A model generated the notes under the pieces. It worked only from the letters and a program-made list of their open reading frames with translations. It did no database searches and was not told where the DNA came from. Positions 1-6,837 of a stretch of 14,991 nt of DNA are shown here, one piece after another (positions within the stretch are counted from its first letter, which is position 1; each line of letters begins with the position of its first letter). Origin of the DNA: JBAJNL01 sp036881885 (GTDB lineage Bacteria > Pseudomonadota > Alphaproteobacteria > Holosporales > Hepatobacteraceae); assembly GCA_036881885.1 (NCBI GenBank), contig JBAJNL010000031.1, positions 1-14,991 on the forward strand. The letters run 5' to 3'. The position numbers and the translations under genes were made by a program.

Positions 1-114
1 CTGCGCCTCACCCTCTTCGTCTGACATAAGCGACACTGCAACGGCATCACGCAAGCCTGCTTTTTCTGCCAAAATCTTACCTGTTAAGATATCTTGCGCC
101 GCCACTGAGACCAT
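1..114 (-). CDS. N-terminal part of an unrecognised protein (partial)
   Basis: An ATG at 114-112 opens a frame of 38 codons that runs off the left edge without a stop. A TAA two codons upstream of the ATG rules out a longer form in this frame. The peptide begins MVSVAAQDILTGKILAEKAG and ends in an acidic stretch (SDEEGEAQ). An AAAAAGG lies upstream, but the ribosome-binding signal is weak. The gene starts 20 nt after the mature end of tRNA-Glu on the same strand, so the two are probably co-transcribed. I do not recognise the family from this fragment. The open frame, stop position and placement support a real gene, but the fragment is too short to be sure. Confidence 0.5.
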   Translation of the reverse strand, partial: MVSVAAQDILTGKILAEKAGLRDAVAVSLMSDEEGEAQ

Positions 115-134
115 GCCTTTTTAGAACCTTTTTC

Positions 135-210
135 TGGCATCCCCTAGGGGACTCGAACCCCTGTTTCCGCCGTGAGAGGGCGGTGTCCTAGGCCTCTAGA
201 CGAAGGGGAC
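135..210 (-). tRNA. tRNA-Glu (anticodon CUC)
   Basis: The minus strand reads as a complete 76-nt cloverleaf starting GTCCCCT and ending in an encoded CCA. It follows the bacterial tRNA-Glu sequence closely: D-arm GTCT/GGAC, anticodon stem CCGCC/GGCGG, T-arm AGGGG with the TTCGAGT loop. The seven-base anticodon loop is CTCTCAC, giving anticodon CUC, which reads GAG codons. The discriminator base is G. The acceptor stem pairs fully except that position 1-72 is a G-U wobble rather than the usual G-C. A second tRNA-Glu with UUC must exist elsewhere to read GAA. Confidence 0.97.
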
Positions 211-223
211 AGCAACAAACCTC

Positions 224-252
224 ATTATCATCAAAATGCCGCCAAAAAGCAA
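224..252 (-). promoter_or_regulatory. probable sigma-70 promoter of tRNA-Glu
   Basis: On the minus strand a -35-like TTGCTT (252-247) is followed after exactly 17 nt by a -10-like GATAAT (229-224). The -10 ends 13 nt before the mature tRNA 5' end at 210, a normal distance for a tRNA promoter with a short 5' leader. The assignment rests on hexamer match and spacing only. Confidence 0.55.
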
Positions 253-362
253 GTCAGCTGTGCACCGAAAGTAAACAAAAATTAAGAAAAACCCCTTTTA
301 TACCCAGAAATACATATCCTATTTGAACGTTTATAGGTCATTTTTTTACAAAAAATCGTGCC

Positions 363-383
363 TTGATAGCATTGTGTTATCAA
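363..383. promoter_or_regulatory. inverted repeat upstream of the exported orphan gene
   Basis: TTGATA and TATCAA form a perfect 6-bp inverted repeat with a 9-nt spacer, 19 bp before the start codon at 403. Arms centred about 15 bp apart would suit a small dimeric repressor. A weak promoter (TTGAAC at 323, TACAAA at 347, 18-nt spacer) lies just upstream. No family is recognised, and AT-rich DNA often holds such repeats by chance. Confidence 0.25.
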
Positions 384-402
384 TTAAAACGGGTAGGCTT
401 CT

Positions 403-1179
403 ATGCTCAAACACTACAGTACAATTTTTTGCACACTGATTGTGTGCACCTCTTTAAGTTTAACACCTTACAGTTTATCGGCACGCTCTCTTTCTTTTCT
501 GGCAAAGGACGCACGCCCTCTTGCAGCATGCGCAACAAAACCTTTTGAGAAAACGCAGGCAGTCACCTTGCCAGGTGAAGACAGAAACGTTTTAAAAGCA
601 AACGATGTGACCGAGGCCCCTTCAGTTGTCACACAAAAGTCAGCCTGGAAGAAAGGGCTTAAGTATGCCACCATCGTCACATTCGTTGCGGTGACATGCG
701 TTGCTGCTTACTATGGCTTGGCACCTTCATATGAAACGATCGCACTTCAAGACCTGAACACACTGTCTAGCACATTGACACAAAATGCAGATCAACGCAT
801 TGCTAATATCGATTCTGTTTTAGGGGCTTCTACGGTGACCTCTACCCTTCCTGACTTAAAAGAAACGCTTGGCGACACACTGACCAGCAATCATTTAAAC
901 CCTTTCACTTACTTTACCGAAAACGAGGCGTTTGATCTTGGGTTGCATTTAACCGATGGCTTTATAGACGACGGCTTCACAAGCGCTGGTACGCTGTTAG
1001 GAGACACCGCCACGCTATGGGATCAAGCTAGCACAGCGCTTGGCCATGCAGCAGAACACACAAGCAACGCAGAGGCGCTTCTTGACCAACTTGATCAACT
1101 ATTGTTAGGCAATTCAATGAGCGAAGCTTTTAGCACAGCTTTAGACACCATCAAAGCCATGCCAGTAGAACCCGCGTAA
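403..1179 (+). CDS. exported/membrane-anchored orphan protein, 258 aa
   Basis: I do not recognise this protein. The N-terminus is a good Sec signal peptide: a short basic start, a hydrophobic core around residues 7-21 and a plausible cleavage site after SLSA near residue 27. A second hydrophobic segment at about 87-105, preceded by WKKGLK, looks like a transmembrane helix. The protein is therefore probably anchored, or has its C-terminal 150 residues in the periplasm or outside the cell. That C-terminal part is rich in Leu, Thr, Asp and Asn and looks helical, with no recognisable enzyme motif. A GGGTAGG 6 nt before the ATG supports the start. The gene is a single transcription unit ending at a strong intrinsic terminator. 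A lineage-specific secreted or surface protein is the best inference. Confidence 0.8.
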   Translation: MLKHYSTIFCTLIVCTSLSLTPYSLSARSLSFLAKDARPLAACATKPFEKTQAVTLPGEDRNVLKANDVTEAPSVVTQKSAWKKGLKYATIVTFVAVTCVAAYYGLAPSYETIALQDLNTLSSTLTQNADQRIANIDSVLGASTVTSTLPDLKETLGDTLTSNHLNPFTYFTENEAFDLGLHLTDGFIDDGFTSAGTLLGDTATLWDQASTALGHAAEHTSNAEALLDQLDQLLLGNSMSEAFSTALDTIKAMPVEPA

Positions 1180-1198
1180 TAAACCTCACAAAGCAACC

Positions 1199-1240
1199 TG
1201 TGTGCGCAGTATACTTTGTCTGTGCACACACTTTTTCTTC
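1199..1240 (+). terminator. intrinsic terminator after the first exported orphan gene
   Basis: An 11-bp stem, TGTGTGCGCAG (1199-1209) with CTGTGCACACA (1220-1230), has one G-U pair and a 10-nt loop. It is followed directly by CTTTTTCTTC. It starts 20 nt after the stop codon at 1177-1179. Stem, loop and T-tract are all visible and correctly oriented for plus-strand transcription. Confidence 0.82.
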
Positions 1241-1369
1241 TTAAATGCCTTAAATATTTTAAACAATTTATCAAAAAGACAATAAAACTATTCTTTTAAG
1301 TGGTAAATATCTTTTCAGGCAGTGATTCCATTTTACATTGAACTATTCAAGTCAAGATAGACCCAAATC

Positions 1370-1831
1370 ATGCCAAAAAAAATTTTTATCCGACTTCTTC
1401 TTTGCTCATCTTTGCATACTGTCAAGCTTTTTGCCCCACCGGCAGATGAGCAAGATTTGCCTGCAACACCGATCATGCAAAAGGCGCAAGAGACTGTAAA
1501 AAAAGCTGGTGAGCTTGCTCGCCTTACCCTGCAGCATACGCCTACTTACTGCACCGACAAGTTAACGCCCAAGGGCGCTGCCTTGACAGCAGCTACCTCA
1601 GTCGCACGTGCATTGTATACCTGTTACTTTCAGAATGCACCGAAACCGGCCACCCCCATTTCACCTGCCCTACGCCTTCACCAAGATCAAAAAAGCCAAG
1701 CGTCCTTATTCCTAACCGAAACACCGCATGCTAAAGCGTTTCAACCTGCATATAAAGCACACTTCTTGCAAAACATGCCCTCTCAATCGCTTACACAAGC
1801 AGTGATTGAAAGCTTGAAAACAGATGTGTAA
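1370..1831 (+). CDS. small exported orphan protein, 153 aa
   Basis: I do not recognise this protein. It starts MPKKIFIRLLLC and has a short basic and hydrophobic N-terminus that fits a Sec signal peptide cleaved near residue 22 (after FA). The mature part begins with a Pro/Asp/Glu-rich stretch. It continues with a Lys/Ala-rich helix-like segment (about 36-55) and a hydrophobic patch around 71-88, and ends in a mixed polar tail. There are Cys at 12, 61 and 85. No catalytic motif is visible. The ribosome-binding site is weak. The gene lies 190 bp after the other exported orphan, with a terminator between them, so it is transcribed from its own promoter. It converges on recG with a 19-bp gap. 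Like its neighbour it is a candidate secreted or periplasmic lineage-specific protein. Confidence 0.7.
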   Translation: MPKKIFIRLLLCSSLHTVKLFAPPADEQDLPATPIMQKAQETVKKAGELARLTLQHTPTYCTDKLTPKGAALTAATSVARALYTCYFQNAPKPATPISPALRLHQDQKSQASLFLTETPHAKAFQPAYKAHFLQNMPSQSLTQAVIESLKTDV

Positions 1832-1850
1832 ACACCTGAAAGACAAAAAT

Positions 1851-3932
1851 CTAACCAGCTTTGAGGTGCCTTAGACTTTCGCTTGGCTCGAACAGTTGAA
1901 GCAGCAGGGCCTCCCATTTTTGACGCCAGGCGGTGTCATTGAAAGCGCGCACAGCTTCTTGAGACGACCCTTCAAGATCATCAGTGTGCGCCTGCCAGCC
2001 TTTGAACAACGCGTCATTTAAAAAGCCACTTTGCATCGTGCCAAGTAACAGCCCTTCGCCACGCACGTTGGCATCACAGCGCGCAATATCAAACCCATCA
2101 TCATGATCACGAAAAAAGGCCAGACGCTGTTTTGCCACCGCCGAAAGCGGCGGTTTGTAAAGGGCAATCAACAGGCTTTCTTGCCCAGCGCGCCCAATGC
2201 GCCCGCGCAACTGGTGCAACTGCGACAGCCCAAAATGTTGCGCATCTTCAATCACCATAAGACTGGCCAGGGGAATATCAATGCCCGTTTCAATCACCGT
2301 TGTACACAGCAATAAAGGCTGTGTTCCCTCTTTAAACGCCTTAAGGTTGGCCTGCTGCTCATCTTTTTTTTGTGTGCCATAAAGACGCCCCATCTGCCCC
2401 TTAAAAAAAAGCTCAAGCCACTGAAAGCGCTTTTCAAGTGCCATCAAGCGCTCGCTTTCTTCAACGGCAGCGCACAGCCAAAAAACACGCTCACCCCGCG
2501 CTAGAAAGGCCTTAATGGCCTTGATGACCTCAGCTGTTTTTTGCTGAGAGGCCACGCGCGTTGTGCGCTGCATGAAAAGGCGCGCCTTAAGGTACGAGGT
2601 TTGGATGTACCCTTTAAGCATCAAGCTGTGGGTACGCGGAATGGGCGTTGCAGTCATCATCAGCAAATGGGGCGTTAGAGGCGATGCGTGCGTTGAGCGA
2701 TTTTCAAGCAAGGTGGCCCGTTGCTGCACACCAAAGCGCTGCTGCTCGTCAATGATCACCAGCGCCACATCTTGCAACATGTGTTTGTCAGAAAGCAGCG
2801 CGTGGGTGCCAATGACCACCGCTTTTGGGTCTTTTAAAAGGCGTTTTACCTCTTTGGCAGGCGTTGCACGCGTCAGCAAATAAAGCGGCGCTGCGTCATC
2901 TTGTAAAAACTCCGTGAACGTTTGATAAACTTGCTGAGCCAGAACAGTGGTAGGTGCAAGATAAAGCGCTTTCTTGTGCTGGCGCAGTGCGCTAAACAGG
3001 GCGCCAAAAGCCACAAGGGTTTTGCCCGACCCGACATCGCCTTGCAGCAAACGCTGCATGGGTACTGTTTTTTGCATATCCTGCTGAATGTCCTCAAGCG
3101 CCTTCAACTGCGAGTCAGTCAGCTGAAAACCATTGTCGTGCGCTTTTTGTAAAAAAAGTGACCGTACATCTTGCAAGGGTACAGCGCGACTTTGTTGCAG
3201 CATTTCTTTTTCAATATGAAACAAAAGCTGTCTCGCCAGCATGCGATCACACATCAACCGCGTACGCGCCCTGTGCATCACATCTGGCGATGCATCGCCT
3301 TGGTGTGCAATCAAAAGACTTTTGTGAAAGGAAGCCCACCCTTTTTGATGCATCATAGAAGGGGCATGCCATTCGTCAACCAAGGGCAGACACTGTAAGG
3401 CATCGCGCACAAGACGTGCTATCTGCAAAGATGAAAGGCCTTGGGTTTCGGCATAGATGCTTTCGACAATCCTAAGGCGCTTTGGGTCAAACGGCGCAAG
3501 ACGCGGGAAAAAGAAAGCCAGCTTTGGCCCCGAAAGCAAAGGCACACCCCACACATGCCAGCTGTGATCTGCCGCAAGGCGCCGCCTTAGCGCGTGCTCT
3601 TGCTTGCGATGAAAGTAAAGCACAAACGAACGCCCAAATCCTTGGGTTTGCACCTGCACTTCGGTATAGCGAAAGCCTCTTTTAACGCCCAAAACGTCGG
3701 CCTCAAACAAAACGGGGCGCTGCGGCACAAAAGGGCCCTGCTCGAACACAGCATAACGGGTGGGCAAAAAGAATAGCACATCCCGCGCCTTCAGCAAGTT
3801 GAGGCGTTTCAGTTTTTTGGCGGTTTCAACCCCCACCCCTTTGAAGGCGGTCAAAGGTGTGTTGCAAAAAGACACCAAAGAGCTCATGGTGCTTGGCACC
3901 TCAGAAGATAATCTGGCGACAGAAGATGACAC
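1851..3932 (-). CDS. recG: ATP-dependent DNA helicase RecG
   Basis: RecG remodels stalled replication forks and drives branch migration of Holliday junctions in the cytoplasm. At 693 residues the length is normal. The N-terminal half (about 25-250) is the DNA-binding wedge region, beginning with a helix-hairpin segment that fits the family (FKGVGVETAKKLKRLN). The helicase core follows: Walker A GDVGSGKT at 298-305, motif II DEQQRFGVQQR from 395, motif III TATPIPR at 427-433, then TTVIETGIDIP and QLHQLRGRIGRAG in the second lobe, and a C-terminal LLLGTMQSG motif as in RecG. The family's DEQH box is DEQQ here. The start is a GTG at 3932-3930, chosen because AAGGGGGG lies 7 nt before it; the internal ATG at 3887 has no such site. 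It follows accD by 35 bp and is probably co-transcribed with it. Confidence 0.95.
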   Translation of the reverse strand: MSSSVARLSSEVPSTMSSLVSFCNTPLTAFKGVGVETAKKLKRLNLLKARDVLFFLPTRYAVFEQGPFVPQRPVLFEADVLGVKRGFRYTEVQVQTQGFGRSFVLYFHRKQEHALRRRLAADHSWHVWGVPLLSGPKLAFFFPRLAPFDPKRLRIVESIYAETQGLSSLQIARLVRDALQCLPLVDEWHAPSMMHQKGWASFHKSLLIAHQGDASPDVMHRARTRLMCDRMLARQLLFHIEKEMLQQSRAVPLQDVRSLFLQKAHDNGFQLTDSQLKALEDIQQDMQKTVPMQRLLQGDVGSGKTLVAFGALFSALRQHKKALYLAPTTVLAQQVYQTFTEFLQDDAAPLYLLTRATPAKEVKRLLKDPKAVVIGTHALLSDKHMLQDVALVIIDEQQRFGVQQRATLLENRSTHASPLTPHLLMMTATPIPRTHSLMLKGYIQTSYLKARLFMQRTTRVASQQKTAEVIKAIKAFLARGERVFWLCAAVEESERLMALEKRFQWLELFFKGQMGRLYGTQKKDEQQANLKAFKEGTQPLLLCTTVIETGIDIPLASLMVIEDAQHFGLSQLHQLRGRIGRAGQESLLIALYKPPLSAVAKQRLAFFRDHDDGFDIARCDANVRGEGLLLGTMQSGFLNDALFKGWQAHTDDLEGSSQEAVRAFNDTAWRQKWEALLLQLFEPSESLRHLKAG

Positions 3933-3967
3933 AGGTCAGCCCCCCTTCTGTTGGGAACACCAAGCCT

Positions 3968-4810
3968 TTAAGCTGCCTTTTTAAGGTGCGATATCACTTT
4001 GAAAAGCGTTTGCTTTAAATCGTGCCTGTGCACCACCGCATCAAGTGCGCCGTGCTCTAGCTGAAATTCGGCCGTTTGAAACCCCTTGGGCAACGTTGTA
4101 CGCAGTGTTTCTTGTATCACGCGTGCACCTGTGAAGCCAATCAATGCCCCAGGTTCTGCAAGGTTCAAATCACCAATCGATGCAAACGATGCCGCAACGC
4201 CACCTGTGGTAGGGTGCGTTAGCAGTGAGATAAAGGGAAGCCCCGCTTCTTTAAGACGCACCACGCCAACGGTTGAGCGCGCCATCTGCATCAGCGACAA
4301 AGCACCCTCTTGCATGCGGGCCCCACCGGATGAAGCGATGGTTAGATAAGGTGTTTTGGCTTGCAACGCATGCTCGGCCCCTTTAAGCAAAGCCTCGCCC
4401 ACACCCATGCCCATTGAGCCGCCAATAAACTTAAAATCAAAAGCCGCCACCGTCAAAGGACGCTTGTGCAGCAGACCCGTGGCCAAAAAAATGGCCTCTT
4501 TCTTGCGCGCGCGCGCCTCTTTCAGGCGGTCTGTGTAACGCTTTTTGTCTTTAAAACGCAGGGGGTCGTCAGGCGGGGCATCCAGCGCAAGCGTCTTAAA
4601 ATGCCCCTCATCGAACAGCTGCTTGCAACGCTCTTGCGGCGATAGATAAAAGTGATGCTGACAGTGCTTGCATACTGAAAGATTATCTAAAAGCTCGCGC
4701 ACAAAGACCATCTGCTCACAACCTGGGCATTTTTCCCACAGGTTGTCGGGCGTGTCACGCTTGACCAGTTTTTGAATGCGTGGTCTTACAAGGTCTGTGA
4801 GCCAACTCAT
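3968..4810 (-). CDS. accD: acetyl-CoA carboxylase carboxyltransferase subunit beta
   Basis: AccD pairs with AccA to move the carboxyl group from biotin carrier protein to acetyl-CoA, making malonyl-CoA for fatty-acid synthesis. The 280-residue length is typical. The N-terminal zinc ribbon is complete, with CPGC at 28-31 and CKHC at 47-50. The carboxyltransferase domain follows, with SSGGARMQEG at 160-169, TTGGVAASFA at 201-210 (oxyanion-hole glycines) and GALIGFTGARVI at 221-232. The ATG at 4810 is preceded by AAAGAGAG. A TATAGT -10-like box at 4859-4854 with a weak -35 may be its promoter. In many proteobacteria accD is followed by folC; here recG follows instead. accA is not in the window. 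Confidence 0.97.
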   Translation of the reverse strand: MSWLTDLVRPRIQKLVKRDTPDNLWEKCPGCEQMVFVRELLDNLSVCKHCQHHFYLSPQERCKQLFDEGHFKTLALDAPPDDPLRFKDKKRYTDRLKEARARKKEAIFLATGLLHKRPLTVAAFDFKFIGGSMGMGVGEALLKGAEHALQAKTPYLTIASSGGARMQEGALSLMQMARSTVGVVRLKEAGLPFISLLTHPTTGGVAASFASIGDLNLAEPGALIGFTGARVIQETLRTTLPKGFQTAEFQLEHGALDAVVHRHDLKQTLFKVISHLKKAA

Positions 4811-4986
4811 AAAAAATCTCTCTTTGCCATGCCTTCAGGCTTCAATTCTTTTCACTATACGCCAGGCGCATCATTTAGAAAAGAGTCTGCCCAATCTCTT
4901 AACGACAAGGCGCCTTACGTAAAACGACGAACAAAAAATAGCGTAACAAATTGACATTCAACAGAAAAACATTCAAAAAGGCATCT

Positions 4987-5670
4987 ATGAAAAAAGTGTT
5001 CATGCCTTCTCCTCAAGAAAACGGCTTCTCACTGGTTGAGATCGCCCTTGTTTTATTAGTGGTTGGCATTTTAACGGCAGGCCTGATGAAGGGGTATCGC
5101 TTTTTAAAGCAGGCACGCCTTCAACGCACTGTCGCACAACTGACATCGATACGCCTGGCGTTTGCATCATTTAAAGATCGTTATCAAGCTCTTCCGGGCG
5201 ATTGGGCAGAAGCACAAGACTTTTTTGCCGAGACACGATCGGGCAATGGCGATTGGATCTTAACAGGCAATCCCTTAACGCCTTTTAGCGAAACATCCCT
5301 TTTTTGGCACCATCTTGTGTTAACCCAGATGCTAAAGGACGTGACCTTTTTTAAAAACCGCAAGATTGGCGCAGACAAGGGCATTTTTGTGCCCAAGGCA
5401 TCCATGGGGTGTGGCCTGTTTGCCATCTCTGATCCTGACAACCTTCAAGGTCTTTGGGTGCTGCTCGCACGATCCACGGATCCGCAAAAAGCATACCTTT
5501 CGCCACAAGATGCCCACGCCCTTGATCAACAGCTTGATAACGGCGATCCTCTTTCAGGGCGTGTGCAAGCGCGCACCGCGCCTCAGGCTGCAGCACCTTG
5601 CGTGATCAATGGACGTTACAATCTTTCCCACAAAAAATCGGTCTGTCTTGTGTATGTGGCACTTGATTAA
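4987..5670 (+). CDS. type IV pilin-like / pseudopilin protein with LPGD motif
   Basis: A class III signal sequence is clear. A 13-residue leader ends in Gly13, then FSLVE (Glu at mature position 5) and a hydrophobic helix of about 20 residues. Prepilin peptidase should cut after Gly13 and methylate Phe14. Downstream features are LPGDW (69-73) and LSPQDAHALDQQLDNGDPLSG (about 171-191), a Ser/Pro-Asp-rich segment seen in proteobacterial prepilins of the LPGD type. Cys142, Cys205 and Cys220 could form a disulfide. I chose the ATG at 4987 because AAAAAGG lies 6 nt before it; a TTG 36 bp upstream would only add a polar extension. The gene overlaps the next pilin-like gene and is divergent from accD. 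No secretion ATPase, secretin or peptidase gene is nearby, so whether it serves a pilus or a type II secretion system cannot be told. Confidence 0.88.
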   Translation: MKKVFMPSPQENGFSLVEIALVLLVVGILTAGLMKGYRFLKQARLQRTVAQLTSIRLAFASFKDRYQALPGDWAEAQDFFAETRSGNGDWILTGNPLTPFSETSLFWHHLVLTQMLKDVTFFKNRKIGADKGIFVPKASMGCGLFAISDPDNLQGLWVLLARSTDPQKAYLSPQDAHALDQQLDNGDPLSGRVQARTAPQAAAPCVINGRYNLSHKKSVCLVYVALD

Positions 5671-6442
5671 ACAACGACACCTCTTGCGTCAAAAACGCCT
5701 TTTTCTTGCCAACAAAGGCGCATTGCCACTGAAGGCTCCGGGTGGCTTTTCTTTAATCGAGGCAGCTATTGCGCTTTTACTCTTGGGGCTTTTAAGCGCA
5801 GGATTGCTGTCATTTTTAGAGCATTTAAAGCAACGAACGTATACCCAAAAAACAGCTGCCCACCAAGAACGTATCTTTCGGGCGCTTGGCAACTTTTTAA
5901 GGCAAAATGGGTGCCTGCCCTGCCCCGCCGACCCCATGGAGAAACAGCTTTTTGGCCACGCCCGAAAAAGCTGCCGCAGCGAACCCGATGCACAGGGCCT
6001 TGTGCCTTTTCGCACCCTTGGGCTTTCTGAAAAAGTAGCTCAAAATGGCGCCAGCGTCTTTTTTACGTATGTTGTGCATCCCACCATCACCCAGCGACCG
6101 CCGGCAGGGCCTAAAAATGTGCATCCTTATTGTCGCAATAAGATTCAACACCACGCGGCGATTGAAATCTTGCCGCACAACAAACAAGAGGCCCAGTATA
6201 TCAAAGACCCCGTTGTGGTGGTTGTACTTAACCACCTTAAAACGGGCGAAGGCAGCTTTTTAAAAGGGTACAAAAAGCGCAAACCCTACGTGAAACCCCT
6301 TCGCTATCAAACACAAAACAGTGACGACGACCTGGTCTTTGTGGACCCCAGCAGCACACCGCACAATACCGAAGAAACGCTGCAGTTCGAGACAAAAAAC
6401 AATTTAGCCTCTTACTATGCGCACCTTGTGTGCCGGCATTAA
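5654..6442 (+). CDS. second prepilin-like (pseudopilin) protein with CxxC motif
   Basis: A prepilin cleavage motif, GG|FSLIEAAIALLLLG, with Glu at mature position 5, is followed by a hydrophobic helix. With the start at 5654 the leader is long (31 residues) but basic, and the protein is 262 aa. Downstream is CLPCPAD (Cys87 and Cys90 in this numbering), then a GLVPFRTLGL segment, further Cys at 107, 160 and 260, and a DDDLVFV segment near the C-terminus. This layout resembles minor pilins/pseudopilins of the CxPCPA type, by my recollection. The start is uncertain: the ATG at 5609 (277 aa) is equally open and neither has a good Shine-Dalgarno, so translation is probably coupled to the upstream pilin gene, which ends at 5670. 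It converges on ihfA with an 8-bp gap. Confidence 0.85.
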   Translation: MWHLIKQRHLLRQKRLFLANKGALPLKAPGGFSLIEAAIALLLLGLLSAGLLSFLEHLKQRTYTQKTAAHQERIFRALGNFLRQNGCLPCPADPMEKQLFGHARKSCRSEPDAQGLVPFRTLGLSEKVAQNGASVFFTYVVHPTITQRPPAGPKNVHPYCRNKIQHHAAIEILPHNKQEAQYIKDPVVVVVLNHLKTGEGSFLKGYKKRKPYVKPLRYQTQNSDDDLVFVDPSSTPHNTEETLQFETKNNLASYYAHLVCRH

Positions 6443-6450
6443 AACCGCTT

Positions 6451-6765
6451 TTAAGCCTGCTTCACACGCTGCATTTTGCGGTTAATACGCGCCTTCAAAA
6501 TCTGCGATGTGCGAAAGCTCACACTGCGCCTGGCGGTTATTAACGCCTGCTCGCCCGTCTTGGGATTACGCCCTGTTCTTGGCTTTTTGTCATGGACTAA
6601 AAAAGAACCAAAAGACGATATTTTCAAGTGCTTGTTTTTATGCAATGCATTAAAAATCTGTTGGATAATCGCCTCAATCAACGCGGATGATTGATTTTGC
6701 GGAATAAGCAACTGACGCGAAAAATGCGCGATTAAATCCATCCGTGTTAGGGTTTTTTGCTTCAC
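6451..6765 (-). CDS. ihfA: integration host factor subunit alpha
   Basis: This is a DNA-bending HU/IHF-family protein of 104 residues, the usual size for IHF alpha, which acts as a heterodimer with IhfB in recombination, replication and transcription. The N-terminal TLTRMDL aligns with the first helix of the family. ISSFGSF (49-55) is the core strand, and GRNPKTGE (65-72) with ITARRSVSFR (76-85) is the beta-arm and its base, including the intercalating Pro68. The sequence fits IHF alpha better than HU or IHF beta. The start is a GTG at 6765-6763, because GGAG lies 8 nt before it and the product then matches family length. Open frame continues upstream to a TTG at 6837, but that would add 24 unaligned polar residues. 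It ends 8 bp from the convergent pilin gene. Confidence 0.88.
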   Translation of the reverse strand: MKQKTLTRMDLIAHFSRQLLIPQNQSSALIEAIIQQIFNALHKNKHLKISSFGSFLVHDKKPRTGRNPKTGEQALITARRSVSFRTSQILKARINRKMQRVKQA

Positions 6766-6837
6766 GACCTGCTCTCCTTTGTCTACATTTTCGTTTTTCA
6801 AATAACGCTCCCGCATTTTTATGACATTTGCTTCCAA

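Noticed and set aside
2563..2883. Open frames of 60-112 codons antisense to recG, accD, the pilin genes and the pot genes.
   Set aside because: They are all contained opposite strongly supported genes, have no family motifs and no ribosome-binding sites.
4951..4986. TTG start giving a 12-residue extension of the first prepilin-like protein.
   Set aside because: The ATG at 4987 has a good AAAAAGG ribosome-binding site and gives a normal 13-residue prepilin leader. The TTG is part of a TTGACA that could instead be promoter sequence, though no matching -10 is seen.
6439..6454. TTAAAA-CCGC-TTTTAA inverted repeat over both stop codons of the convergent pilin and ihfA genes, looking like a bidirectional terminator.
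   Set aside because: The stem is only A-T pairs and six long, with no clear T-tract beyond it. It is too weak to call.
6766..6837. N-terminal extension of IhfA from TTG 6837.
   Set aside because: The added residues do not align with the HU/IHF family, and the GTG at 6765 has GGAG at ideal spacing.
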